Positions 8,721 through 18,453 of a stretch of DNA of 64,000 nt are shown here, piece after piece (the stretch's first letter is position 1; each line of letters begins with the position of its first letter). Below the pieces are notes generated by a model that was not told the origin of the DNA, did no database searches, and saw only the letters and a program-made list of their open reading frames with translations. The position numbers were made by a program, and so were the translations under genes. The DNA is from Oscillospiraceae bacterium (lineage in GTDB: Bacteria > Bacillota > Clostridia > Oscillospirales > Acutalibacteraceae), in contig JAISBW010000037.1 in NCBI GenBank assembly GCA_031265995.1, positions 1-64,000 on the forward strand. Reading direction: 5' to 3'.

Positions 8721-10007
8721 GTGAAATTTGCCATTGCAAGGCTGAGTATGCTTATGAATAAAGAAAATAAAACAAAAAATATCGCGTTTTCTCCTCCGGA
8801 AATTGGTGTTGATGAAATAAATGCCGTATCTGAGGTTTTAAAGTCAGGTTGGATAACAACAGGATCCAAAACCAAACTTTTTGAAAAAAAAATAGCCGAT
8901 TACTGCGGAACAAGAGAGTCAGTATGCATGAATTCGGCCACTTCTTGTCTTGAACTTGCCTTAAGGCTTTTAGGTATTGGAAAAGGCGATGAAGTGATTA
9001 CTTCGGCATATACGTATTCCTCATCATGCAGTGTGATTTGCCATGTCGGAGCAAAGCCGGTTTTGGTTGATACTCAAAATGACTCTTTTGAAATGGATTA
9101 TGAAATGGCTGAAAGCAGAATTAATAAAAATACAAAAGCCATTATACCCGTTGATTTAGGCGGCGTTCTTTGCGACTATTCAAGAATTTTTTTAGCGGTA
9201 AATTCCAAAAAGCATTTGTTTAATGCAAAAAATAAGTTACAGGAAAAATTAGGCAGAGCTGCTGTCATTGCCGACTCGGCCCATAGTTTTGGCGCAAAGA
9301 AAGCTTTTAAAAATAGGTCTGAAAATTTCTCAGATAAATTTATGGAAAACTCAGATATTTATCTGAAAAAATCTGGTTCTATAGCGGATTTTACGGCATT
9401 TTCCTTTCACGCGGTAAAAAATTTAACAACCGGAGAAGGAGGAGCGCTAACTTGGACGATTGAAGATAAAGATATTTACGAAAATCTTTCGGTTTTATCA
9501 CTTCATGGTCAAAGCAAAGACGCTTTTGCGAAGCTTTCTCCGGGCTGTTGGGAATATGATATTTTAGTTCCTGGCTATAAATGCAATATGACGGATATTA
9601 GTGCGGCGATTGGTCTTGTTCAATTTGATAAATTTGAAAGTTTTTTGAAAAAACGAGGCGAAATTATAGAAATTTATAATAGAACACTCGATAGAGAAAA
9701 AGTTGAGATTTTTCAAAACAGCGAAAGGGCAAAGTATTCAAGTAAACATCTTTATATGTTAAGATTAATTGGAAAAAAAGAAGAATTTAGAAATCGATTA
9801 ATAGAAAAACTTGCGGAGAATGAAATTGCGGCAAATGTGCATTATAAGCCTCTTCCTATGTTTACAGCTTATAAGAACCTTGGATTTAATATAGAAAGAT
9901 TTCCAAATGCCTTTAGAATGTATGAAAACGAGATAACCTTGCCACTTCATACAAAAATGAGTGTTGACGACGTGTTTTATATTTCAAAGATTTTCAATAA
10001 TTTTTAA
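8721..10007 (+). CDS. DegT/DnrJ/EryC1/StrS-type PLP aminotransferase
   Basis: A sugar aminotransferase fold protein that converts a nucleotide-linked keto sugar to an amino sugar using PLP. Recognised by the N-terminal PPEIGVDEINAVSEVLKSGWITTG, CMNSATSCLELALRLLGIGKGDEVI, ADSAHSFGAK and SFHAVKNLTTGEGGAL, where the lysine is the PLP anchor. At 428 residues it is some 50 longer than average; the extra lies in an insert around residues 145-215. It follows the sugar transferase by 2 bp. ATG codons at 8748 and 8754 are alternative starts. Likely role: amino sugar for surface glycan or protein glycosylation. Confidence 0.9.
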   Translation: MKFAIARLSMLMNKENKTKNIAFSPPEIGVDEINAVSEVLKSGWITTGSKTKLFEKKIADYCGTRESVCMNSATSCLELALRLLGIGKGDEVITSAYTYSSSCSVICHVGAKPVLVDTQNDSFEMDYEMAESRINKNTKAIIPVDLGGVLCDYSRIFLAVNSKKHLFNAKNKLQEKLGRAAVIADSAHSFGAKKAFKNRSENFSDKFMENSDIYLKKSGSIADFTAFSFHAVKNLTTGEGGALTWTIEDKDIYENLSVLSLHGQSKDAFAKLSPGCWEYDILVPGYKCNMTDISAAIGLVQFDKFESFLKKRGEIIEIYNRTLDREKVEIFQNSERAKYSSKHLYMLRLIGKKEEFRNRLIEKLAENEIAANVHYKPLPMFTAYKNLGFNIERFPNAFRMYENEITLPLHTKMSVDDVFYISKIFNNF

Positions 10008-10054
10008 GTTTTATTTGTTTAGTTTTATGATTTAAATTTGGTTTTGTATTTTAT

Positions 10055-10137
10055 GTGGACGTGGCGGAATTGGTATACGCGCCGGTTTTAGGTTCCGGTG
10101 GGAAACCGTGCAGGTTCAAGTCCTGTCGTCCATACCA
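10055..10137 (+). tRNA. tRNA-Leu (UAG)
   Basis: An 83-nt class II tRNA with CCA encoded. The acceptor GTGGACG pairs with CGTCCAT. The D arm GGCGGAATTGGTATACGC, the long variable arm and the T arm GCAGG-TTCAAGT-CCTGT are present. The anticodon loop TTTAGGT gives UAG, leucine. The closing pair of the anticodon stem is a T-T mismatch. Confidence 0.93.
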
Positions 10138-10143
10138 ACCGCC

Positions 10144-10159
10144 CCGTATACGGTTTTTT
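10144..10159 (+). terminator. Intrinsic terminator after tRNA-Leu
   Basis: The perfect palindrome CCGTATACGG (10144-10153) is followed by six T residues, seven bases after the tRNA CCA. A second hairpin, CCTCTAGAGG with flanking ATTG/CAAT, sits near 10292-10313 without a long T run. Confidence 0.6.
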
Positions 10160-10351
10160 AAGCTGTATATGGGAATTTCTGTATTTAACATCAATTTGAA
10201 CAATAAAAAATTTTTTTTGCACAAATTCAAGCAAAAAAAATATGCCAATAAACCTCACCATGAAGCCATTTATCGAAAATTTAAAAATATTTTATTGCCC
10301 TCTAGAGGACAATAAAACGCGTTTTTCCTCCTATAAGTGAGAGGGGTATTT

Positions 10352-10513
10352 TAGAATCTGTATTCAAAAGGATCAAAATACCTAATTTTCAATAATTTTT
10401 TTCAAAATTTTGTCAAAAACGCTCAGAATACATAAAGTATTCATTGCGTTTTTTTATCATTGCTGAAAAAAATTCTTCGAAAATTTGGAATTTGCCTTTT
10501 TGAATACAGGCTT
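10352..10513 (-). repeat. R1 repeat, copy 2 (reverse orientation)
   Basis: A full copy in the orientation opposite to copy 1, starting TTAGAATCTGTATTCAAAAGG and ending CTTTTTGAATACAGGC. It lies between tRNA-Leu and the convergent UDG gene. The stretch 10160-10618 holds no gene that I can support. Confidence 0.8.
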
Positions 10514-10618
10514 TGAGAACCTATAAAGTATGTACTCCCCCCGTAGCTAGACTAACACAAATTTCTAAACTACACAACGATTCTCTATTTGCTTCAGAAA
10601 ATATTTTTGGCAAAATTT

Positions 10619-11188
10619 TTAAATTTTTATTCCAATTTCTTTTATTTTTGTGTCTAATTTTAAAAAATCTTCTTCTGAATCTGATTTTTTCGTCATGTTA
10701 CGCAGAATTGCGGCTGGATGGAGTGTCGCCATCATCCAAATTCCCTTTTTGATTATAAATTTTCCATGATCAATTGTTATTCTTATGTTTGAATCAATTA
10801 TGCGCATGGCGGCAATTCTGCCAAGAGCAACAATAATTTTAGGCTTCATCAAACGTACTTGCCACCTAAGCCAGTCGATGCAGATTTCCTGTTCTTGAGG
10901 AGACGGGTCTCTATTTTGAGGTGGACGGCACTTGACGATATTTGCGATATAAAAATTTTTATCTCGGCTTAAATTTATTTTTTTCAGCATTTCATCAAGA
11001 AGTTTACCGGATCTGCCGACAAATGGTTTGCCTTGCAAATCTTCATTCTCACCAGGCCCTTCTCCGACAAAAAGTATTTCGGATTTATAATTTCCTTGAC
11101 CGAAAACAACATTTGTACGCAATTTAAATAGATCACATTTAGTACATCTTTTGCATTCTTTTTCAAGATCTTCCCAGTTTTGATCCAA
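10619..11188 (-). CDS. Uracil-DNA glycosylase, family 4 (4Fe-4S)
   Basis: Removes uracil from DNA and starts base excision repair. Family-4 signatures: N-terminal CTKC cluster cysteines, GEGPGENEDLQGKPFVGRSGKLLDEML (active site motif A), the KCRPPQNRDP block with a further cluster cysteine, a fourth at EICIDW, and HPAAILRN near the end (motif B). At 189 residues it is normal in length. The start is TTG, preceded by GGAGGGG. It is divergent from alaS with about 140 bp between. Confidence 0.92.
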   Translation of the reverse strand: MDQNWEDLEKECKRCTKCDLFKLRTNVVFGQGNYKSEILFVGEGPGENEDLQGKPFVGRSGKLLDEMLKKINLSRDKNFYIANIVKCRPPQNRDPSPQEQEICIDWLRWQVRLMKPKIIVALGRIAAMRIIDSNIRITIDHGKFIIKKGIWMMATLHPAAILRNMTKKSDSEEDFLKLDTKIKEIGIKI

Positions 11189-11330
11189 ATTGCCCCTCCA
11201 AATTTGTTGACATTGTTCTTTTTTATTTTACAATAATATACACCAATATGCATCTCTGATGGAAAAAATTGTTTTTCTAAAGATTGATACATTATGGTTA
11301 TATGCGGTTTTTAAATCTAAGGAGTGATTT

Positions 11331-13922
11331 GTGAGAATTTCCTCGTATGAGATCATAGAAAAATTTTTAAGTTTTTTTGTTAAGAATAATCATTTTAAAA
11401 TTGAAAATTCATCGATTATTCCTAAAAATGATCACACGCTCTTGTTTATAAACTCGGGTATGGCCGCAATAAAAAGTTATTTTACAGGAGAAGAGAAACC
11501 ACCAAGGCCTGAGCTTTGTAATATTCAGTCCTGTATACGCACGATAGATATAGACGATATCGGTGATTCCAGGCATTTAACAAGTTTTTCTATGCTGGGG
11601 AGTTGGTCTATAGATTCTTATTTCAAAGAAAAAGCCGTGGAGCTTGCGCTTGATTTTTTGACCAACTGGCTTAAAATTCCAAAAGAAAAACTTTATATTT
11701 CTGTTTTTTTAGGGAATGAAAATTTAAATTTACCGTTTGACGAGGAAACCAAAAAAAATTGGATGGATTTAGGCATAGCTGAATCTCATATTGTCGCGCT
11801 TGGAGTGGAAGATAATTTTTGGGGTCCAGCTTCGAAAACAGGTCCCTGCGGGCCGTGCACCGAAGTTTTTTTTGATACTGGTATAGGTGAATGTTATGTT
11901 CCTGGTGGAAAATTTGATACATCGCGCTACGTTGAAATTTGGAATGCCGGAGTTTTTATGATGTTTAGTAAAAACTCAGACGGAACTTTCGGAAATTTGG
12001 CTTTCAAAAGTGTTGACACTGGTGCCGGACTCGAGCGTTTGTCAATGGTTTTGAATGATTTCTCAAGTGTTTACGAAATTGATCTGATACTTCCAATTAA
12101 AAATTTTTTAAAGAATTTGCTTCCTTTAGCTGAAGAACGGGATTTAAGAATTTTAACCGACCATTTAAGAACTTCAGCGTTAATTCTTTCCGAACGTGTT
12201 GTTCCCTCAAACGAAAGCAGAGGGTATATATCTAGAAAGCTAATACGAAAATGTGTTGCTATTTTAAAAAAAATAATAAGATATAATGATGAGATTTCTA
12301 GTACCTGGTGTTTAGAAGAAGCAGCTAATTTTATAATCGAAAATTTTAGGGATATTAATAAAAATTTTATAAAAAATAAAGATTTTATTATCGAAAATTT
12401 TAAAAATGAAGAAAAAAAATTTGATTTAGTTTTAAATAATGGTTTTTTAAGACTTGAAGAATTTAAAAAAGAGGGTATAATCAGCGGAGAAAAAGCGTTT
12501 GATTTATTTGCGACATTCGGTCTTCCTTTTGATTTTATAAGGGATTACGCAATTCAAAATGATTTAAAATACGAAGAGAAAGAATCTCTTGAATTTATTG
12601 AGCGGCATAAAGATATTTCTCGCAGAATGGTTTTGGAATCTAAGAGCGATAAAGGCAAAATATGGAATAAGTTAGGAAATTTTGCCGAAACAAATTTTTT
12701 GGGATATGAAAATTTTTTCGTCAACGCTAAAATCATAAGAATTTTTTCAGAGTGCGGCGAAGAGTTCGAATCTATTTCTGATTCGAAGAAGTGTTTTTTT
12801 GTGTTTGATAAAACTTGTGTTTACGCCAAAAGCGGCGGGCAAGAAAGCGATTCGGGTAAAATAATTTCGGATCGCGGCGAAGCAGAAATTGAGTTTGCTG
12901 ATAAAAAAAACGGTGTTTATTTGCATTTTTGTGCGGTTAAAAAAGGCAAATTCAAAGTCGGTGATTTAGTGCGAATTGAGATTAATCCAGAACGAAGAAC
13001 AAAAATTTCCCGAGCACATTCGGCAACTCATTTATTGCACAAGGCGCTAAAGATTTTTTTCGGGAATCAAATTTGCCAGCAAGGTTCTAAAATTAGTGAA
13101 AACAAATTGCATTTTGATTTTAATTTTGAAAACCAAGTGACTCTTGAAAATTTATTTAGTATTGAAGAAATTGTTAATGGAATGATATTTAGAAATATTC
13201 CTTGCAAAGTTTGTAATTCTTCTCTTGAAAGTGCTGTGAAAAGCGGCGCTGTCGCACTTTTTGGCGAAAAATACGGCGAAGTCGTAAGAATTGTTGAATT
13301 TTCAGATCTTTCGAAAGAACTCTGCGGAGGAACACATATAAATTATACGGGGGAAATAGGGCTTTTTACAATTGTTTCATGCGCGGGCATAAGCAAAGGT
13401 TTAAAGCGAATTACTGCTTTATTGGCGGCAGATGCTTTGAGTTTTATTCAAAATAAAGTAAGAATCCTCGAACAGGGATTTAAAGTAATCGGGGCAAATT
13501 TAGAAAACTTTGTTCCGCGCATAGAAAAAATGGAAAATATGTTAAAGCTTAAAAAAGAAAATTTTTCTAATAATTTTAATGTTTCAGTTTTAAAACCGGT
13601 CAAAAATTCTCCTATACCAATGGTTTATTCAGTATGCAAGGAAGAATTTTCGAACAAAGAAGTTTTAAAAGCTGCCAATAAGATATCCGGCGCCGCTATT
13701 TTTATTTCAGAAGGAGAAAAAAGGCGTGTTGTTCTGGCATTTTGCAAAAAAATTAATTTAAAAGCCAGTGAAGTTTTTTCGCTAGTTTTAAGTAAATTTA
13801 ACGGAAAGGGCGGAGGGAACGAGAGCATTGCTTCCGGAGTTATTCCGGATGCAAATATAGAAGATATTATTGAAGAAATTTTAAGAATCTGTTATAATAG
13901 ACTGCAAAACACCATTTCATAG
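11331..13922 (+). CDS. alaS: Alanine--tRNA ligase
   Basis: Charges tRNA-Ala. The GTG start follows TAAGGAG and gives 863 residues, the usual size. Class II catalytic motifs come first (FINSGMAAIKSYFTGEEKPP, LTSFSMLGSWS, VDTGAGLERL). The editing domain has the zinc ligands HSATHLLHKAL and CGGTH. The C-terminal C-Ala domain ends with GKGGGNESIASG. All parts are intact. The cognate tRNA-Ala(GGC) lies at 40676. Confidence 0.97.
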   Translation: MRISSYEIIEKFLSFFVKNNHFKIENSSIIPKNDHTLLFINSGMAAIKSYFTGEEKPPRPELCNIQSCIRTIDIDDIGDSRHLTSFSMLGSWSIDSYFKEKAVELALDFLTNWLKIPKEKLYISVFLGNENLNLPFDEETKKNWMDLGIAESHIVALGVEDNFWGPASKTGPCGPCTEVFFDTGIGECYVPGGKFDTSRYVEIWNAGVFMMFSKNSDGTFGNLAFKSVDTGAGLERLSMVLNDFSSVYEIDLILPIKNFLKNLLPLAEERDLRILTDHLRTSALILSERVVPSNESRGYISRKLIRKCVAILKKIIRYNDEISSTWCLEEAANFIIENFRDINKNFIKNKDFIIENFKNEEKKFDLVLNNGFLRLEEFKKEGIISGEKAFDLFATFGLPFDFIRDYAIQNDLKYEEKESLEFIERHKDISRRMVLESKSDKGKIWNKLGNFAETNFLGYENFFVNAKIIRIFSECGEEFESISDSKKCFFVFDKTCVYAKSGGQESDSGKIISDRGEAEIEFADKKNGVYLHFCAVKKGKFKVGDLVRIEINPERRTKISRAHSATHLLHKALKIFFGNQICQQGSKISENKLHFDFNFENQVTLENLFSIEEIVNGMIFRNIPCKVCNSSLESAVKSGAVALFGEKYGEVVRIVEFSDLSKELCGGTHINYTGEIGLFTIVSCAGISKGLKRITALLAADALSFIQNKVRILEQGFKVIGANLENFVPRIEKMENMLKLKKENFSNNFNVSVLKPVKNSPIPMVYSVCKEEFSNKEVLKAANKISGAAIFISEGEKRRVVLAFCKKINLKASEVFSLVLSKFNGKGGGNESIASGVIPDANIEDIIEEILRICYNRLQNTIS

Positions 13923-13950
13923 TTTTTTGTTGAAAAGAAGTAAAAAACCA

Positions 13951-13979
13951 TTGCAAAAAAATTAAATAAATGGTATAAT
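13951..13979 (+). promoter_or_regulatory. TTGCAA-type promoter for the 14042 locus
   Basis: TTGCAA at 13951-13956, a 17-nt spacer and TATAAT at 13974-13979. The same -35 variant precedes other exported-protein genes at 16805, 23000 and 52243. Confidence 0.55.
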
Positions 13980-14041
13980 CGACAAAAGGTATTCAAATTT
14001 TATTTTATCAAAATATAAATATCCTCAAGAGGTCATGAAAT

Positions 14042-15630
14042 TTGTTTTTTGGTTGCAGTAGTTTAAACAAAAAAATTCTAAGTTACTTAATGTTAACTAT
14101 TATACTTTTAGAGATACAATCATATTCTCTTGGAAATAAAATATATGCAAGTAATTCTGGATCTTCATCAATTCCAGTTACTTCAGAAGATAATAAAGGT
14201 AGAAAACCCGTAACTAGATCGTTTTCACGAAGGACTGCAGCTGCGATTGCAGCCGTGTCTTTTACGGCGTTTATTGCCTTTTTAGCTACTAAAAAACGAC
14301 GAGATCACCCTTCCCCCCTATACAGGTGAGAACAGCACAGCATGAGGAAGATGTCTTGCCAAGACCGGAACCGAGCACGTTGCCGTCAATACCTGTACCA
14401 CAGCAAGGTTCTATCCACGAGCCTCTTGTATTGACTCGGCCGTCTTCACTAAACCCTGGGTTGCCATTTGAGGCAGAATCACAAGGAGATTGCCGCTCAT
14501 TTTTTCTAGCTAATTTTTTAGATGAACTAAAAAATGATTTTGTACGTTCTATCGAAAGCTTGCTTGACATCCATCTAATGGAACACTTGAGTAACAGATT
14601 GCGTTGTATTCAAAAAAAAAGAGAAAGAAGGGATGCAAAACAAGAAATTCTGTGCTTAAATGATTTAAATTCAAGTTTAAATGCGAAAATTGATGATTTT
14701 ATTTCAAAATTCGAACGATTTTGTGAATCGTTTCTTTTTGAATCAAGGGCTCTTTATCCTTATTTTGAAAGAAATGGCTTCAATATAGGTCTTTTTGATG
14801 AACTTTCTAGGTACAAAACATTTATCGAAAGCTTACAAAGACTTAAACTGAATAATTGTGATGAGCATCCTGCTGAAGCTGAAATACATAATTTTTCTAG
14901 ATATTTATATGAAATTTATGAACTTGGTGTTTCATTATGCTGTTTTATTAGACGCGAGATTAATTTTTTTGGTAAATTAATTGTAGAATCACATACGACT
15001 GCGTGTGAAACTGCATATGAAGCCGCTGGAAAAATTAAATCTGCTTTTTTGAGTTTTAAAAGAGATTCTAGGCTTGAATTAAAAGAAAAATTTAAGTTCT
15101 AACAGAAAATTCCTAGAAGAATTAGATAGAAGGATAGAAGAAATAAATCATTCTTTTGAGAAACATCGTTTAGATCTCCCTGATACAGCAGGAGAAGTCG
15201 AAAATATAAAAAAAATATTAATTGTTCTGCAGAACCAAAAAAAAGAACTTCAAAAAACTGAAACAGAAATTAATGAAAGAATTTCTGAAATTGACAGATG
15301 TTACTAAATTTCGAGTCATTTTCTGCGATAGTGATATGGGTATCTACTGGCCTTCATACAGGTACGTGGTTAAAACATACTAAAGAATTTTTTGCGGAAA
15401 ACAAAACTAAAGTTGAAGGAATTAGACCCAGGAAATGTTCAGATGAGCTCATGGAACTTGCATGTAAGGCAACAATCTTTCTTGAAAAAGGATTATTATC
15501 CTCGTTTCGTTCAGGAAAATTTGAAGAATCGCCGGAAATGTTCACACGAAATACGAGAGTTGCTGAGATGAAACAAGAATTTGACAGTACATTTGAAGAA
15601 TTGAGGGATTTTATAGCCTGGTTTCGTTAA
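14042..15630 (+). pseudogene. Decayed signal-peptide/TM coiled-coil protein gene (three frameshifts)
   Basis: Four reading-frame pieces follow one another with almost no gap: 14042-14329, 14326-15102, about 15089-15307, and 15298-15630. The first has a signal-peptide-like helix, a linker and a second hydrophobic helix followed by KKRRDH, the design of its neighbours. The second and third are charged and helical (for example ELDRRIEEINHSFEKH in the third). The first junction is a C6 tract at 14313-14318, where one extra C would fuse the frames. The second is at an A5 tract near 15086, where one A fewer would fuse them. The third is near 15300. Three lesions with an intact promoter suggest recent decay rather than a single sequencing error. 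No family recognised. Confidence 0.6.
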
Positions 15631-16757
15631 AAAATTAAGTCATTTAGTGCCTTTTTTATATTGGCAATTAATGTGTCTATGTCTTGTCTGGAATTAAAAC
15701 GCGAAAAACTAACTCTTAGCGCACTATCAACTTGCGTAATATCCAGATTCATGGCAGTCAAAACATGACTTCGATCATTGCCCGAACAAGCGGATGCGCT
15801 TGATATAAAAATTCCACGTTCTGAAAGAAAATTTAAAATAATTTCCGATTTAATTCCCGGAATAGAAAAATTTAATATAAAAGGCGAAGCATCTGCAGGA
15901 GAATTAATTTTTACTCCTTTTATTTTTTTTAAACATTCACGACAATAATCATTTATTTTTTCAATTTTTTCGTAATTTTTATTTATATCACATAATTCAA
16001 TAGCTTTTAAAAAACCAGCCACTAAAGGAACGGCTTCAGTGCCAGGGCGAATTTCTTTTTCTTGGCTTCCGCCAAAAAACATTGGTTTAATCTTTATTTT
16101 TTTAGAAACATAGAGCGCTCCAATTCCCTTAGGACCATGAATCTTATGCGCGCTCATAGTCATTAAATCTATTCCCATATTTTGTACACTTATAGGAATT
16201 TTTCCAAAAGCTTGAACTGCATCAACATGAAAGACCGCGTTTGATTTTTTACTTATTATATTAGAGAATTCTTTGATTTTGTTAATAGTGCCAATTTCAT
16301 TATTTATAAGCATTATGCTCACTAATAAAGTGTTTTCGTTAATGCGGCTCTCAAGTTCACCATATTGTATGTTCCCGAAAGAATCAGGGTAAATAATATC
16401 AATTTCAAAACCTTTAGCACCCAGTTGTCTTATAGGGTTAAGAACCGAAGCATGCTCTATCGCTGAAGTAATTATTTTTCCATGATTTTTCTTCAACGAA
16501 CCAAAAATAGCCATATTATTGGATTCAGTTCCTCCGGATGTAAAATATAAATCACCCTCATTTGCACCTATAAATTTCATTATTTTTTTTCTCGCACAGC
16601 GCAAAATTCTTTCAGATTTAATTCCAATTTCATGAAGAGACGAAGCGTTTCCAAAATAATCAATCATTGCAGCATTTATACAAAAAATTACTTCTTTAAG
16701 TGGACATGTTGTTGAAGCGTTATCCAAATAAATTTTTCTCAAAATATTATCTCCCAT
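15627..16757 (-). CDS. Cysteine desulfurase (NifS/IscS family)
   Basis: A PLP enzyme that takes sulfur from cysteine for Fe-S clusters or tRNA thiolation. At 376 residues it is near normal. Signatures: IYLDNASTTCPLK, TSGGTESNNMAI, HVDAVQAFGKIP, the PLP lysine in MSAHKIHGPKGIGALY, RPGTEAVP, and the catalytic cysteine in SSASACSGNDRSHVL. No iscU or thiI neighbour exists here, so its partner is unknown. It is convergent with the decayed locus, the 3' ends overlapping by 4 bp. Needed in an organism with several Fe-S enzymes (UDG, radical SAM). Confidence 0.93.
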   Translation of the reverse strand: MGDNILRKIYLDNASTTCPLKEVIFCINAAMIDYFGNASSLHEIGIKSERILRCARKKIMKFIGANEGDLYFTSGGTESNNMAIFGSLKKNHGKIITSAIEHASVLNPIRQLGAKGFEIDIIYPDSFGNIQYGELESRINENTLLVSIMLINNEIGTINKIKEFSNIISKKSNAVFHVDAVQAFGKIPISVQNMGIDLMTMSAHKIHGPKGIGALYVSKKIKIKPMFFGGSQEKEIRPGTEAVPLVAGFLKAIELCDINKNYEKIEKINDYCRECLKKIKGVKINSPADASPFILNFSIPGIKSEIILNFLSERGIFISSASACSGNDRSHVLTAMNLDITQVDSALRVSFSRFNSRQDIDTLIANIKKALNDLIF

Positions 16758-16804
16758 TAAAAATATATCTAATTAAATATTTATTTAATATAAAACAAGA
16801 TATA

Positions 16805-16833
16805 TTGCAAAATATTTTATATTCTGATATAAT
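16805..16833 (+). promoter_or_regulatory. TTGCAA-type promoter for the 16884 gene
   Basis: TTGCAA at 16805-16810, a 17-nt spacer and TATAAT at 16828-16833. Confidence 0.55.
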
Positions 16834-16883
16834 TGAATCAGTAGCTAATTCGCATGAACAGAAATATACATAGAAGAGATATA

Positions 16884-17624
16884 ATGGCTAAAAACTTAAA
16901 AAAAACATTTTTTAGAATTTTTTCACTGATTTTAATAATTTTTACAAATCAAAATAATTTGAATACTTTTGCTGTAGTGCCGGCAAGGCGTTTTGATTTC
17001 ACTAAAAAATCTCCTGAATACGAAAAAATAAATTCTGATAGCACTTTAAAATCAAATTATGACAACACTGACGAAGAAACGAATTCTAATATCACCTTAA
17101 AATTATTGGCATCTTTTTCATTAGGTTCACTTCTTTGCTATTTAATTTTTGGTAAGCCTGCATCAGAGAAATCCGAAAAACCTGAAAATAATGATACTGA
17201 TAGAAAAAAATTTTTCGAATCATTTGGTAATATAATTGAGATATTAAAGGCGCTAGGAAGCAGTGAATCAGGTGCTGCTATTCCCGTTGAAAGCCATAAA
17301 CCAATACTTCGATCAGCGGCTGAATCATACTCCATTTTAGTGCTGCATGAAAATGATATAAGTTATTTTCTCCCAGACGATCTTGTCCAAAATATCCAAG
17401 ATTTATTGAATAACTTCGTAATCTTTAAAACTTCAAACGCTTCATTCAACAAAGTAATCGAAGACTTAAATGAGCTGAAAGATATTGCAGTTAGAGAAGA
17501 TATATTTAGAAAAATGTTAAGAATTTGTTCTTTTGTTTTAGCAGCATCAAGAGCATCAGACCAAACAGGCGACGCTATCTTTATGCCAATAAGAAAATGT
17601 AACCGAAATTCACTACTATTTTAG
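16884..17624 (+). CDS. Unknown exported/anchored protein
   Basis: A protein of 246 residues from the ATG at 16884, chosen because AGAAGAGA lies just upstream; ATG 16854 would add ten residues. Residues about 5-30 are a signal-peptide-like helix (RIFSLILIIFTNQ). A polar linker rich in D, N and S follows, then a second hydrophobic helix (LLASFSLGSLLCYLIFG) and a K/E-rich hinge. The C-terminal part of about 140 residues is predicted by eye to be helical. No family recognised. It shares the overall design of the proteins at 586, 23099 and 23854. A fragment of repeat R3 starts at its stop codon (about 17624-17650). Confidence 0.7.
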   Translation: MAKNLKKTFFRIFSLILIIFTNQNNLNTFAVVPARRFDFTKKSPEYEKINSDSTLKSNYDNTDEETNSNITLKLLASFSLGSLLCYLIFGKPASEKSEKPENNDTDRKKFFESFGNIIEILKALGSSESGAAIPVESHKPILRSAAESYSILVLHENDISYFLPDDLVQNIQDLLNNFVIFKTSNASFNKVIEDLNELKDIAVREDIFRKMLRICSFVLAASRASDQTGDAIFMPIRKCNRNSLLF

Positions 17625-17768
17625 AACCTATTCTCATAAACTTTAATCTATAGATCCAATTGAAAGCTAAGAATCTTTTGAAATAGTGCAGCAAATTTGT
17701 CTAATTGTTCTCTGAAATAACAGTCTTGTCATTTTGCGAAAACAATCAAGCAGAATTAATTTATATTC

Positions 17769-18326
17769 TTATTTAAAAGGTGGTTGTGCTAAGATTTGAT
17801 TCTTATTTACATAATTCGAAAGAAAATCTCTAGCTTTTTTATCGGGCATTAAGTCACAAAAGAGTTCAATGCTAAAAGACTCAGGTAATGGTCTCTTTTC
17901 TTCATCAAAGATTAACGAAAATTCATCGGGATTGGCGTGAAGAATTTTTAGATCAATTGGTCTTCCATCAGCATCTTTGGCTATTAAAGTAATAATGGCA
18001 AAACTCTCTTCTGAAATTCTAATCCATTTTCCTTCCCCTGCAGTATATTTGGTAATTTCAGGATATTTATGCCTATTGTAAAAATTAAGTAAAAGACGTA
18101 ACATGCACTCTGCTAGGAATGTTTGATTTTCAATTGCTCTTAGAATTGAATACCTTAAAATTAAAAACGTTCCTTCCGGAAAATGGGCTTCTTCTAAAGA
18201 TTCTCTAGGACAAGTAAGAAAAATAACCTGAGTTCCCATAATTGCGAAACTATCTTGTTTGAATAAAAAACCAAAACAAGAAAATAAAGCGCAAATTAAA
18301 CCTGTGGCGCTTTTAAAAAAATTCAT
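17769..18326 (-). CDS. Unknown secreted protein
   Basis: 185 residues with a clear N-terminal signal peptide (FKSATGLICALFSCFGFLF, likely cleaved near DSFA), then a soluble domain with no second membrane helix. The start ATG follows AAAGGAG. I recognise no family. The sequence has alternating beta/alpha character and a proline-rich end (QPPFK). It is divergent from the Ras-like GTPase with its own promoter, so the two may be functionally linked, but nothing in the sequence proves it. Confidence 0.7.
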   Translation of the reverse strand: MNFFKSATGLICALFSCFGFLFKQDSFAIMGTQVIFLTCPRESLEEAHFPEGTFLILRYSILRAIENQTFLAECMLRLLLNFYNRHKYPEITKYTAGEGKWIRISEESFAIITLIAKDADGRPIDLKILHANPDEFSLIFDEEKRPLPESFSIELFCDLMPDKKARDFLSNYVNKNQILAQPPFK

Positions 18327-18381
18327 CTTAAAAAACTCCTTTATTGAAATATAAACCTAGATACATAAAGCTTGAGTTGGT

Positions 18382-18410
18382 ATTATAGTTAGTTACCGTT
18401 AAATTGTCAA
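18382..18410 (-). promoter_or_regulatory. Sigma-A promoter (minus strand) for the 18326 gene
   Basis: On the minus strand TTGACA (18410-18405), a 17-nt spacer and TATAAT (18387-18382), about 55 nt upstream of the ATG. Confidence 0.6.
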
Positions 18411-18453
18411 ATACAGCAAAAAGTTCAATTTTTATATGCATGCGAGAGGAAAT

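Noticed and set aside
10055..10315. ORF of 86 codons starting at the tRNA-Leu
   Set aside because: Its first third is the tRNA gene itself and the rest is low-complexity sequence across a terminator; the minus-strand ORF at the same place is also a shadow of the tRNA.
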